DNA from: Lates calcarifer
Lineage: Eukaryota > Chordata > Actinopteri > Centropomidae
Assembly: GCF_001640805.2 (NCBI RefSeq)
Contig: NC_066843.1
Span: forward strand, 6,779,621-6,843,620
DNA length: 64,000 nucleotides
Direction: 5' to 3'
In this document: positions 10,645 through 21,074 of the stretch, piece after piece
Layout of the letters: each line of letters opens with the position of its first letter
Position numbering within the stretch: the stretch's first letter is position 1
The notes under the pieces: model-generated
Seen by the model: only the letters and a program-made list of their open reading frames with translations
Database searches by the model: none
Told to the model about the DNA's origin: nothing
Made by a program: the position numbers and the translations under genes

Positions 10645-13600
10645 TGGAGTGCAGAGAGTGCAGAACGTTTGAAGGGAAGCAGCTCCCGGAAATCTCCCCG
10701 TTCTTTCTTTTACTGTGATGTTAACCTTGACTGAAATAATTGTGGGTGTGCATGTGTTTGGACCAATCATTTTGATCAAACAACTGGAGCACTTTATTGT
10801 TTTCTACTGAGGAAAGACGTGTGCGGATGCCATCAAAAGGCCAGGATATTTACTGGACTCTGTTGTTGATTAGGCGGATCACATCTCAAAGGCTGCAAAT
10901 CAGTCCCTTTGTTTTGCTTTTCAAAGAGACTAAAAGAAGAGGATTAAAGTCATTTCTAGACCCTTGGGCGAAATCTTCAACAAGGTTCAGAGAATTAATC
11001 AGTGTTTTGCCAAGACGGGGCGAAATTGTTGAAGAAAGAGACCATTTTATCAAGAAAAACTGCATTGTTCATTAAATTATATGTTTGTTCTTAATGCTGA
11101 TGTTTTGCTTGCCTTTGTTAAACTCTCATTACTGCCTTTGCTAACTGTACAGGGAAGACAGACCATGATACAGTGCTGATTTTAGCCTACATTTTGCTGT
11201 ACTGAAGTATAATACAATAGGATAATGCAAATTAGCATTTTAACATCAAAAATATGAGCAGAATTACAAGATCATTTTCTTTGTTATCTGACAGTTCATG
11301 TGAAAAGCTCAAGAGTTTGACAGTTTGACATGGTAGCGCCGACAAAAGCAAACCTCAGCGGTCGAATATCAAAGCTATTAAACCAAAGAAAGCTGGTAGC
11401 CTAAAGTCATTGACAGCACTGTTAGAAGTCTCTGCTAACAGACCTGATGTAAGTATAGTCATAACATTTCAACTAGCCAAACTGTCGCCTATCTTTCTTT
11501 TAAAGTCTCCACAGCTGAGTATCTGTTGTCAGATATCTGTCAGACCCTCATCATGTTCTTCAAACTGTAGTGGATGACTTTCAGTTGCCGTGATTGTTAT
11601 AATGAGATGAAAAGTGTTTTGTCTATTATATATGTGGATATGTGGACTCAGTAATGCATCAGACAAAAACACTGTGCTTCCCTGGATGGGAGTTTTTCTT
11701 CCAAACACCTTCGAGATTTGTCATTCACACCCATTAGCTGGCACACACACCAGCATCTGAAGTCACTCTGTTTAGCTCTCCCCTTTAAATAGACTGCTTG
11801 TGTACAGTGGCGAAGGGTGTGCTTTCTCTTCCACATACAATAGCCTACTGTAATGACATCTGCTGCTAAGGTGTGATCAAACTTGTGTCGCTGCTGTCAC
11901 AAACTGTTAGAAATGTGTTGTTTTCCACACGCTGATCAACCACAAGGCTGGATCAGCCATATGTTGCGGTGGCTGGTTATCCACCCTTCATTTCCTATAC
12001 ATTTATTTTTGCAGAAAGTGTTAAACAATGTTAGAAACGCGGCTATATTTTTAAACCAATCTTTCAAGTGTAAGAGGCATTATTTTCGTTTTTCCACTTG
12101 AATAGGCCCAGTCAACCTCAACCCCTCTAACCCCCTAACCTCCACTGACCACTAACCTCTGCTGCATCTGTGAAAGTGTTTCCTTGTGTATGTGCAGTGT
12201 GTGAGTGGGTATGTGCAGTGATGTACACACACAGTGTCACATGTCTGTTTTGAAGTAACCTCATATAAGCTCTTCAGTCATTGCAATTCCCTTTACAATT
12301 TTTTTATAGTGTCTGTCATTGTCACAATAATGTATATGGTAATTCCTACAATGGAATTCTCAAGACAGTTTTCACAGTTTTAATCTAACATGTCAAAGCA
12401 TATATAATTATGTCCTAAACAGCTTTTTCATTTAGAAGTAAAAACAGGAGGCAGCTTCAACTAATGCCACTGTATATGGTGTAGCTGGTGTGTAAATGTG
12501 CAGTGGACACAGGCTGCAAATTTGCAAAAACACAATAAAAAAGGGTGGGAGGAACAGAAATAGGGCCAAGATTTTAATCGTGGTTTTCTGTGGAGCACTG
12601 TTGGTCCCTCCTGTGCAGATGGACACTTGGATGTGAGACTGGAGTCTGGAGAGGCGGGGCAGTTACACGGATGGATTTGCAGAAAGAGAAGAGAAAAAAA
12701 AATCATGCAGAATTTAAGGGTGTCAAAGACGAGTAACAGGCCACTGTAAGCAGGTAAAGGAAGCATGAATTATGATATGACTGTTCAGCCTGGGGTCACG
12801 TTTCCACACATCAGATATCAGATTTAGGATAGTTAACACTTTACTCCACATTCACATAGATACAGTTGATTATATTTGTCCAATACAACCACAGTCAAGC
12901 CCTACTGGTCCCAGTTTTGGGGGATGATACCTTGCTAAATGGCATCGCACCAATATTTTCTGTTTCCATGCTAATGCACAAATATTTTCTCTCCTTGTCT
13001 GTCTTTCTTGTCTGTACCTGTTGCCCAAACCTCCACCGCTAACACCTCCAGATTATGTGCCAGAACAGACAAATAAAAACAAAGCATGATTCACTGTGGC
13101 AGTTTGGCAGCGCTCAACAGGAACAGGAGTCTGGGAGGGTGGGCTGGGACAAACAGTATTTAAATTTTACAGAATGTACTGTAACACGCCGACTGTATTG
13201 ACACAGATTCACAGAGTCAGCTACTGGGGGATAATAAATTGTACACTCCCCGCGGGAATTTCTATAGATTTAAATTGCTTGTTTGATAACATCCTGAAGG
13301 AGTGTTTTTGGAATTTACTGTTGCGTATTGACCAAACAAACTGATCCAAACTGATCCAACAGATGTTATTTAAAAGGCCTCCTCCAAATGTTCTGTCACT
13401 TTGTGGCACAGATGTTTAAGTCTCTAATGTATCTTAAATGCACATGTACCTATCACGAAAAAAATGCCTAAACATAAACTACATCAGTGCAGTGGTATAC
13501 TACATTCAATACCAATTTGGAATAACTAGATTTTGCAAACTGCTGCTGGCAACAACTGTGAGCATATAGTGAATCTGCATCCTTATTCATGATCATCAGC

Positions 13601-13715
13601 TTGATTAATGACATGCTACGGATCCAATTCTTGGTAATTTAAGGTTGCTGTTAATTATCCTCGAACATCATTTTACACACACTGCAAAAAGAGTAAATTA
13701 ATCAATAATGAAATA
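10645..13715. other. Non-coding stretch, no gene seen
   Basis: No gene or clear repeat family recognised. Small points: a CpG patch at 11332-11370 ('gtagcgccgacaaaagc'), a CCCTAACC-type pyrimidine-rich patch at 12117-12160, and a tandem ten-base duplication 'actgatccaa' at 13340-13360. The minus-strand frames at 12432-12766 overlap in two registers and look random. Confidence 0.5.
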
Positions 13716-13720
13716 AATCT

Positions 13721-13760
13721 TAAATTAACAGAATCCTATTAACAAGATTCTGTTAATTTA
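13721..13760. repeat. Perfect hairpin: 15-bp stem, 10-base loop
   Basis: The left arm TAAATTAACAGAATC (13721-13735) is the exact reverse complement of GATTCTGTTAATTTA (13746-13760), around the loop CTATTAACAA. Its AT-rich surroundings (13690-13780) contain further TTAA words. It could be the core of a small foldback element or chance folding in AT-rich DNA. No associated gene is seen. Confidence 0.8.
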
Positions 13761-13764
13761 CTAT

Positions 13765-14730
13765 TAAGTGAATCCCATTATCAATTCCCCCCATTCACTT
13801 TACTCTATGGCCAGGGCAGAAAACGATTTCACCTCTTTGATGGCAGGCCCTTACACTCAGTGTTATTGCACTCAGGAGGACTTGCACAGCACAGGAAAAA
13901 AATATATAGTGCAGCCATTAATTTGCCATCTCCAGAAAAGGGCATCAGTGATCTGTGAAATCACTTTGTTCGTTTGAGATGGTTGCACTTTCTGTTCATT
14001 TACGTCTGATAATGACTTAGATTATGTGAATCTCCCCCTGTCTGCCTGTCTCTTTTTTGGCATCTGCAGTATGTCAGACTGGAACATTCCCATGCCCTCG
14101 CTGTCTGTCTAATTCTACTCCTGACGAAAAGCTTAAACAGCCTCCGCTTTAAAGTAATCAAAAGAACATATTGGAGAATGGGAGCTGAGACACTCCCTCT
14201 GCTGAACGAGCCAGAGTTTTGTTTGCTGTGATCCATGAAATAATCTGTCAATGGGATAGGAAACGTGAAGCACTCCCATCGATTCTATTTTTTATTGTCA
14301 GTGTTCAGTTCTGCTCATGTGGTTTTTATTGCACCATGGGAAGTCTCTGGCGCTGCTCTGCCATCTATTGTTTCTCAACTTCTGTTCTGTGTGGGAAGCT
14401 GTAGATTCCGGTACAGTAACTACGCTGTTACTGCAGGAATCCAGTTTAGCAGCCTTTTTGGCAAAACCAACTGTTCTCCACAGATTCAACCTGGGCTTGA
14501 AATTATAATTAGTAAAATGTAATTGCACTTTTACACCATCAAACTCACTAGTGCTCTGAAAACGATGCCAATATACTGTATGAAACCACCAGAAATGTAA
14601 GGCTATAACTGATTTAATCAGAATGCTTGTTAACAAGCTGTTCACCATGTCCTTGTGTTTTGACTTCTACTGTTCCTCAGCCCTCACCTCCATGAATCAG
14701 AGAGAGCAGTAAAAAGCTGCACTGAATGTT
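13765..14730. other. Non-coding stretch, part possibly regulatory
   Basis: The part 13990-14260 is more complex in composition, with several CpGs and no repeat family recognised, and could be a conserved non-coding element. The two plus frames and the minus frame at 14219-14648 overlap and look random. A perfect 14-base palindrome GCTTGTTAACAAGC lies at about 14625-14638. Confidence 0.3.
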
Positions 14731-14735
14731 TTCTT

Positions 14736-15105
14736 AAAGCAGCACTTACCAGTATTTTTGGGTAAAATGACTATGTGTAATGTGACAGGTGTCAAAGTGA
14801 AAGTAGAGGCAGAAGAGCTAATAAAACACCACAGTTTCCACCTGAAGCTCTGAGTGTTTTAGCGTATTTTAGTGCATACTACCTGCTCAACATCAAGTGA
14901 CACGCAAAGCTAGCAACTAGCTAACGTAATCGAGGATATAGCTGCTAGAAAACAGATAGTCTCAGTTGGTGGAGACTAAAAGATGAAGGCAGGGTCAACA
15001 CTGGACTTAAAACAGTCTACAGCCTGCCTAAATAAATGCTAATGATACTCAGTGTCTGCTGGATGTGTTAATAGGCACCTACTTGCTAATGTGTTAGCTA
15101 TAATT
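14736..15105 (+). repeat. Teleost interspersed repeat, copy 1 of family 'CTAGCAACTAGCTAAC'
   Basis: Contains 'aaagctagcaactagctaac' followed by 'agttggtggagactaaaaga', 'cactggactta', and then 'taataggcacctacttgcta'. The same phrases occur in the same order, on the minus strand, at 56600-56950. This shows directly that the two are copies of one dispersed family. From memory the family is common in percomorph fish. No coding capacity; class unknown. Confidence 0.75.
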
Positions 15106-15360
15106 CAAATGCAAAAATACACAATCTTGGGAGGCCAAAGAACTTTAGCAATGTTAATATTTTGTTTTACAAAGTATTTATTGCAGGCTAATCAGTGTAA
15201 AAGTATGACTGCAGACATTTATGGTTAAATATAGACTCAGCTGGTGTAAAAAGTATGGAATATAGCACTGTTTTCAGATGTAGCAGCTTTTAGTGAAGGC
15301 AGCCATAACCCCTAAGGATCCCTTAGAGGACATTTACAGTGAGAGCATTATCCCACTATA

Positions 15361-15412
15361 ATATCTACTTTTAATTAAGTGAAAGATTAGTACTTCCTCC
15401 AACAGTGCTACA
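15361..15412 (-). mobile_element. Diverged terminus of the hAT-like MITE also found at 5.5 kb
   Basis: The plus strand reads ACTTTTAATTAAGTGAAAGA, then 'ttagtacttcctccaacagtg'. This aligns with 'acttttacttaagtaaagg' and 'atctgaatacttcttccaccactg' at 5525-5566. About 40 positions align with several substitutions, so this is an older copy. Only the terminal part is recognisable. Confidence 0.5.
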
Positions 15413-15419
15413 GCCTTAA

Positions 15420-15779
15420 TGTCACCACTAGTTCCACTTCACTTCAAATTGAGGCAAACACTTTTCATCTCATTTCAGCTTATTCAAAAAGAAATAAAAA
15501 TCATTTAATTCGGTTGATTCCAGACATCAGTGAGCTCCCAGGGGACAGAAGAGAGCCATAAATATTCCGGAAAGCACAGTGACACTTCCCAGCTTCATAT
15601 TCAACTTTAAAAAGCACATTTTTGCTTTTAAGCCCATGTGATTTAGCAGCGGTGTTTCTCGCTCTCTCTCATGTTCAAACTGCCGTACAAAAGGTCACAC
15701 CTGTAGCACAATGGCTTTCCATCCTGGTCTCACAGACTGCCATTTAGGTAGGTTTTTTCCCCCTCCTCTCTTCCCTCAC
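15420..15779. other. Unique non-coding sequence flanking duplicated block A
   Basis: No frame or repeat. Contains CpGs ('attcggttg', 'ttccggaaag', 'gcagcggtg', 'gccgtac') and runs without break into block A, so the functional element, if one exists, may begin here. Confidence 0.35.
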
Positions 15780-16041
15780 TACTTCCTCAACATGAAATAT
15801 GATGAGCAATAGAGGAGAAGAGGAGGCGGGGGGAAATGGAGGCCATTTAGGACAGTTTATTTGCTATTCCATCATGAAAAATGGACGTGTGCTATTGATG
15901 AAGACACGGTACCATAACTGAACCAATGGCGTATTCATATTCCACTTTGACTGCCATCGGCAGGACGGCAGGGTCTGATAATTAACACAGGCTATTTCTC
16001 AGCTTTATGCACACTTACACTGATTTATCTTTTTACTCAGC
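15780..16041 (+). promoter_or_regulatory. Duplicated non-coding block, copy A
   Basis: Bases 15840-15903 align without gaps with 53529-53592, matching at 50 of 64 positions by my count. Bases 16008-16041 align with 53692-53725 at 26 of 34. The spacing between the two aligned segments is 104 bases here and 99 in copy B. Upstream, a purine-rich stretch (agaggagaagaggagg) is also shared. There is no open frame, no tRNA-like promoter, no poly-A tail and no terminal repeat. Shared, co-linear, unequally conserved segments are what one expects of a duplicated cis-regulatory element, but an ancient unrecognised repeat would look the same. Confidence 0.55.
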
Positions 16042-16044
16042 TTA

Positions 16045-17530
16045 CACTGATGAATACATTTTTTCTATTTTTGATGGACCTCATTTTAACTAATATGGGA
16101 TTAATTTGAAGTATTTAAGATAAATGATTATCTGCTTATTTGTCTCCATCCAATCCTAACTTAATTTTACCTTAAGATCAAAACATTTTCAGTAGCTGTA
16201 ATTAAGATTCATCTTAACTATGACTAAAACTAACACTTTAATATAAATCTTCAGTTTTTAGCACATATACAATTATGTTGTGATATGGCTTTCATTTTGA
16301 AACTGCCTTATAAAAGGTCAAAAGGTCATAATTGGAGCACATGATATAATTCTGCTTAATTGAAACCATTTTTGATATTGTTTTTCCATAATTCATTTTT
16401 TTGTGTGAATTATAAGTTTGGTGCTGTTAGACATCTCTGTCATTTAACACATCCTGCACTGGAATACAAAGGATTTTTTGATAAATAGAATGTTTTGTAA
16501 AACACTGAGCTGGGACGTGGAACTGGGAAATCAGAAAATTCTCTTATTAGTCACAAATATTAGTAGACGTGTGGAAGCTCTGTAGCTGCAAAACTAATTG
16601 GTACCTCGGCTTCTACAACCCAACATATTTAGCTGTCTTTAATTTTTGATTTCTTTATTTTTGTGAAAATTCTATTATTATATTCTCTGACACCATTAAA
16701 AAAATATTTTCAAACATGGATTTTGTGAAAAGGATAATGTGAACCTGGTCATTTCTTGCATGAAAAAATACTGTAGTTTAGCAGCCCACAGCTCCCTGCT
16801 TACAATTGCGTTATTACACAACAATAATGTGACTTCAACAAACAAAGACTCTGTAGACACAAGCTATTTGACTGCATGGGTGATAACTTCAAAAATATCA
16901 GTCTATGGTAAACAACTCCAGAGGCTTTCTGTATGTGGATCAGAAGAAACACATCAAAATGTACACTTGGCTAAGATTTGCAGCTCACAGTAAAAGAAAT
17001 TCTTCCCTTTTTTCAGTGTACTGTTGTTGGCTGTGGCTGAAAGAAACCCAATTAACCCGAGTTAGAGACAGAGCAACACTTCCAGCGGTACCCTTCTACA
17101 ACACTCAGGAGATCACTCTCTACCATTAAAGTGAATACACTCAGATGCACCACACTTTTCTAATTGAAACCTTTGGGACTGACGTTTGAGCTTCAGAAAA
17201 AGCGTATAAATGTTAAGGAAGAGACAAAGAGCTCAAAGGATCAGGGCCCTCCGTGGTGAAAAACAAAATGAATTGGGGGTGGGGAAATGTGTCGGAAAGC
17301 GCCTTCACATCTCTGACTAACAAACATGTCTTTCCACACTTGACAGAGTTTTTGGGAAATTGGTGGTAGATTGGACTGAGACTAATATTAGGGTCCTTCA
17401 TCAGTATTCCCATCCAAAACATTTAGGTGTTTTTGTTCCACTCTCTGGAAAACATAACTCATACTTTAGGTGCAACTTTTCTCAGAAGACTCAATTTAGT
17501 CACTTCAAACTAATCTCCACATCACTTACG
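16045..17530. other. AT-rich non-coding stretch, no gene seen
   Basis: Long AT-rich sequence (16050-16720) with many TAATT and TTAAT words, then mixed sequence. The plus frames at 16739-16993 and 16905-17129 overlap in different registers and match no family. A moderately complex part with CpGs lies at 17180-17310. Confidence 0.5.
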
Positions 17531-17533
17531 CTG

Positions 17534-17543
17534 TCCACACACA

Positions 17544-17575
<32 letters not shown>

Positions 17576-17576
17576 G
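17534..17576. repeat. Compound microsatellite (CA)n-(CT)n-(CA)n
   Basis: A short CACACA stretch, then a CT run of about 17 bases, then an ACAC run of about 14 bases. Both blocks are uninterrupted. Confidence 0.95.
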
Positions 17577-17579
17577 ACA

Positions 17580-19560
17580 TACACTCATTCTTGCACACAC
17601 AGCATCAAGGGATAAAGCAAAAGAACATTTGTCAAATTAAGTGAAACCTGTGCTATTGATTTCTTCTAACCAAAGTAAATGAAAGAGAATTAATTAAAGA
17701 GGATTAATGGATAAATGAGAACTAAGCAGAAACATTTCCTGGGGAGCTATTAATGACCCACAGGGCAGATGAGAGACCCCTGCTCATTTTGTCACCGCAG
17801 CACGATGATCAGCAAACACTGTCTTCAGCTCTGGGAGCAACTAACTATAACTCAGGGTTGGTCCTACACAGTGGGTAAATAATTAGCACAGTATTTGCAA
17901 AAGCCAGAGTAGTTTCTGTGCATTTTAGTAAACATAAAAACACAAATAAGCAACTGTAAGTGTAACACAGACCATTTTCACATTGTCACAACTGAAAGGG
18001 GGCCCAACTATATTTTGAGCAGAGATGAAAACTGGGAACTACTGGTGTAACTATAGCACTGTATTATATTTTGGTTTTTTTATTTCTTTATTTTTTGGCA
18101 GCCCTATAAACACAAACGTGAGTGAGTTGGCCATGGTGAAGTTACACCATTGGTCGGCCAGCTGTTGGACTTTTCCCATTGGCCCTTGTTCTATCAAAAT
18201 GATCTATTGCATCATCAAGAACCGTGACTTGTCTCTGTTTCCCCGCTGCAATCTGATATTCTCAGCTTCAGTGTAAAATGTCAGGTGTTTGCAGAGTTCT
18301 GCCTGACTGTTTACCTTGTAGTTGAAGTATGAACTAGCATAAAATGGAAAAACACAGTTTTCTTGCCCTTGTGAAAGTGACTGGTATTGTCACACATAGA
18401 TGGTTAAAATAGCTTGACTGTGCCAACCCCTCAAAAAATTATAAAATAAAATAAAAAATAATAAATAAAAAATCACGCGTGTCAAATGAAATTAGAGATC
18501 TGAGCGTAGCTGAGAACACTTTAATGGTAGCACAGACAGAAGGATGGAAAACTGTAATTATGTTGTACAAAGTGGAGAGGCACAGTGTTAATAACATGTA
18601 ATCTCAGCTCTCCAAATTCACAGTTCATCCTCCAAAGGCAGGTGCTCATATAGTCCTCTGACTATAGAATTAATTCCATTGAAACCTTTTACACTCTTCA
18701 ATCAAAGTAAAAAAAGAATTCTTTGTCTTCTGTGAACTGCTTAGGTAATGTTACTACATAAGATTGCGTTGAAAAGTATTGCAGAGATGCAATTTGAGTC
18801 CTGCATGTATTTTTATTAAACTTTGAAACTGTAAAATAACTCCTCAGTAAATCCAAACTTTTTAATGGATGAGCCTACTTGATTGTTAGTGTCCGCTGAG
18901 AGTTTTTGTAGAGTCCAGAACCTTGTTAGTCCTCTATATGAGTCAAATATCCTATCATATTTTCTTCAGAACATGAGAGCCTTTGATTGGCCTTTGTTAG
19001 TGTTCACATCCAGTGCTCAGATCAATGTTTATTACAGCAGCAGCTTTAAGGCAGAACGTGTTATGTCCAGGCAAGAGGAGAAAACCCAGAATCATTTTAT
19101 AAAGCTGTCAAACTTTAGATTTGTTACAGCAATGCTTTGAAATACATTTAGCTCACTAACTCTGAAAAGTTTGGAGACTCATAAAAAAATCAGTCTCTCC
19201 TTAAAGCTGCTAAATATGTTGAGGAAGTAATCAGTGCGGCCACATTTTAAATACATTTCATCAGTTGTTACATCATGTTATTTTTAAAATGTTGTGTTTG
19301 TCAGAAAAGTTGAGAAAGTTAAGTTCATCAAAAAGGAGAGCAGTGCTTGTGTGATTGATCTTGAAAGTGACCAGTCAACATAAAATGTGTGATAAGCTTC
19401 AAAATTTGGATTTACATGATTTATATGTTCATATATTACAATGTCAAATAAAACTCTCAGCTGGTTGAAAAGTTGTTAATTGTGTGTACCTGTTTTGTAC
19501 AAATTATATGGCTCTGTGGCGGGCTGTACTGTAAGTGATTTCCCAGCATATGAGAGGGTA
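17580..19560. other. Non-coding stretch, no gene seen
   Basis: No recognisable gene or repeat family. Holds an A/T low-complexity run at 18433-18472 (ATAAAATAAA type) and short A-runs at 19561-19580. The plus frames at 18025-18276 and 18883-19140 have no domain features. Confidence 0.55.
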
Positions 19561-19607
19561 AAAAAAAAAGAAAAAAAAAATCAATGGAGACTTCAACAAA
19601 TTGAGTT

Positions 19608-19683
19608 TGCTGCTCAGAGTTTACAGTGTCCATTGCCTCAGTACAACTAGATCAAGTTGTCAACTGTTGTACTCTGAGCAGCA
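19608..19683. repeat. Inverted repeat with 13-bp arms and nested 6-bp hairpin
   Basis: TGCTGCTCAGAGT (19608-19620) is the exact reverse complement of ACTCTGAGCAGCA (19671-19683). Inside the 50-base spacer lies a second small hairpin, ACAACT-AGATCA-AGTTGT. It is flanked by A-rich low-complexity DNA on both sides, so a small foldback element or retroposed fragment is possible. Confidence 0.75.
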
Positions 19684-19730
19684 GATGTATAGACCCTAGA
19701 AATTTGGGTGGATGTTTGTCTGCACACCAC

Positions 19731-19756
19731 AAAAAAAACAAAAAAACAAACAAAAA

Positions 19757-19787
<31 letters not shown>

Positions 19788-19798
19788 CACAAAAAACA
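19731..19798. repeat. A-rich tract joined to (CA)n microsatellite
   Basis: A-rich DNA with scattered C, then an uninterrupted run of about 22 A, then (CA)9-10 and another A run. A poly-A tail that seeded a CA microsatellite is a common origin, and might mark an old retroposition, but no LINE or SINE body is recognised upstream. Confidence 0.9.
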
Positions 19799-19999
19799 AG
19801 GTTGGACAGACAGGTTTTGATTTTGCAGTTTCAACTGACTACAGTTTGTTTCTTTTGTAATGACTGTGATAAAGCAACAGTCCAACCAGCTGCTGGCTGT
19901 AGTTTCATATTAACAGCACAGACATGAGAGTTATATCAATCACCTTAGTGTTTAGTTATGGTTTTTAAAAGTTTGTCTTAGGCCATGACCATCCATCAT

Positions 20000-20425
20000 A
20001 TATGTTGTTTGTCCCTATCCTCTGATATGACCCATTGGAGTGTCTCCTTAAATAGCGCCCCTATAGCTGCAGATGTACCAGACCTTTGTCGCCATGGTTA
20101 CACTAATAAACTCATAATTATGGATCAGTTTAGGCACAAAAAGGACATCCATAAGGACCATCGTTGTCATGGTTACAATAATGAACATGTGGCAAAGGTG
20201 TGGAACAGTCATGACTATTGATTTCAAACAGGAACTAAACAGTGGTCTCCTTTGTCAAAGTCCTGGGATTTCTCTTTATACTACAGCACATCATCTGACT
20301 TCCTCCTTAGTATGGCTGTTAGAGGCCACCTAACAATAAAACATATGGGTCATAATAAGCTCCTTGATCTATGGGCTCATATTTTACAGGAGGACAGTCT
20401 CCTAACTTGGGTTGAATTTATATTT
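20000..20425 (+). repeat. Teleost interspersed repeat (TTTAGGCACAAAAA family)
   Basis: Ordered phrases: 'gtcgccatggttac', 'ataattatggatcagtttag', 'gcacaaaaaggac', 'gttgtcatggttac', 'tttcaaacaggaactaaaca', 'gtggtctcctttgtcaaagt', 'aataaaacatatgggtcata', 'ctatgggctcatattttaca'. I recognise this arrangement as a dispersed teleost repeat from memory. The copy is diverged and non-coding, and the frames across it are incidental. Confidence 0.55.
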
Positions 20426-20539
20426 ATAAAATAAATAAATAAAAGACTACACAAAATAAATTAAAGAAAAGTTCCTGGGGTGGTGCTGTAATATAGTGTA
20501 CTATCAGTCCTTTTACTCTTCATTACTGTATTTTTCTAT

Positions 20540-21070
20540 TCCGGCTTCAGTAGAATCCTTTTTAATATTCCTCTCATTGTCTGAAATCTTGAAGTTATTA
20601 GCCCACTGCAGAATAGCTCCTGTCAATAGCCCTGTCAAATTTCCCATTGTCAGTGCACACCAAATTACAGTGATAAGGGAAAAAGAACACGCGGAATAGG
20701 AAGGAGAGGGGAAAGTGTGCCACATTTCAGTGGGAATTAAGTGGCCCAGGACAGTGTAGAGATTAACTGTCTTACTTGGCACTCAGGCAGACAGTTCTCG
20801 GGTGTTCCCCTTGCTTTCAATTTGTCACCCAAAACGCAAGACGCTCCTCTCATGCTTGTTGCATTTCCATAAATTTACAATTCATTTGTGCATGCCGATT
20901 TTGATGGAAGCGCTAGGACAGCGGTACTTTAACCGGTCATTATTTATTTGTTCTCATTCGTGTGATTTAAAGGTCGCACCAGAGGGTAATTAGGCTGAGT
21001 CAGCACCCAGTCATGCCGATAGTGAGGAAGCCTATTGATTTACAGTAGATAACCATCTTTAAGAGAGAAG
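20540..21070. promoter_or_regulatory. CpG-retaining block, possible conserved non-coding element
   Basis: Unique sequence directly downstream of the repeat. It contains many CpGs ('ctcgggtg', 'aacgcaagacgctc', 'tgccgattttg', 'gaagcgctagg', 'gcggtac', 'aaccggtc', 'attcgtg', 'gtcgcacc', 'gccgatag') and TAATT words ('gggtaattaggctgag'). A TGAGTCAGCA word at 20996-21005 matches an AP-1/MARE-like site. No frame persists across it. It is one of the best candidates for an enhancer in the window on sequence grounds alone. Confidence 0.35.
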
Positions 21071-21074
21071 CAAA

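Noticed and set aside
14298..14648. 116-codon minus-strand frame as a gene
   Set aside because: Three plus-strand frames overlap it, the sequence has no domain features, and the surroundings look like ordinary non-coding DNA.
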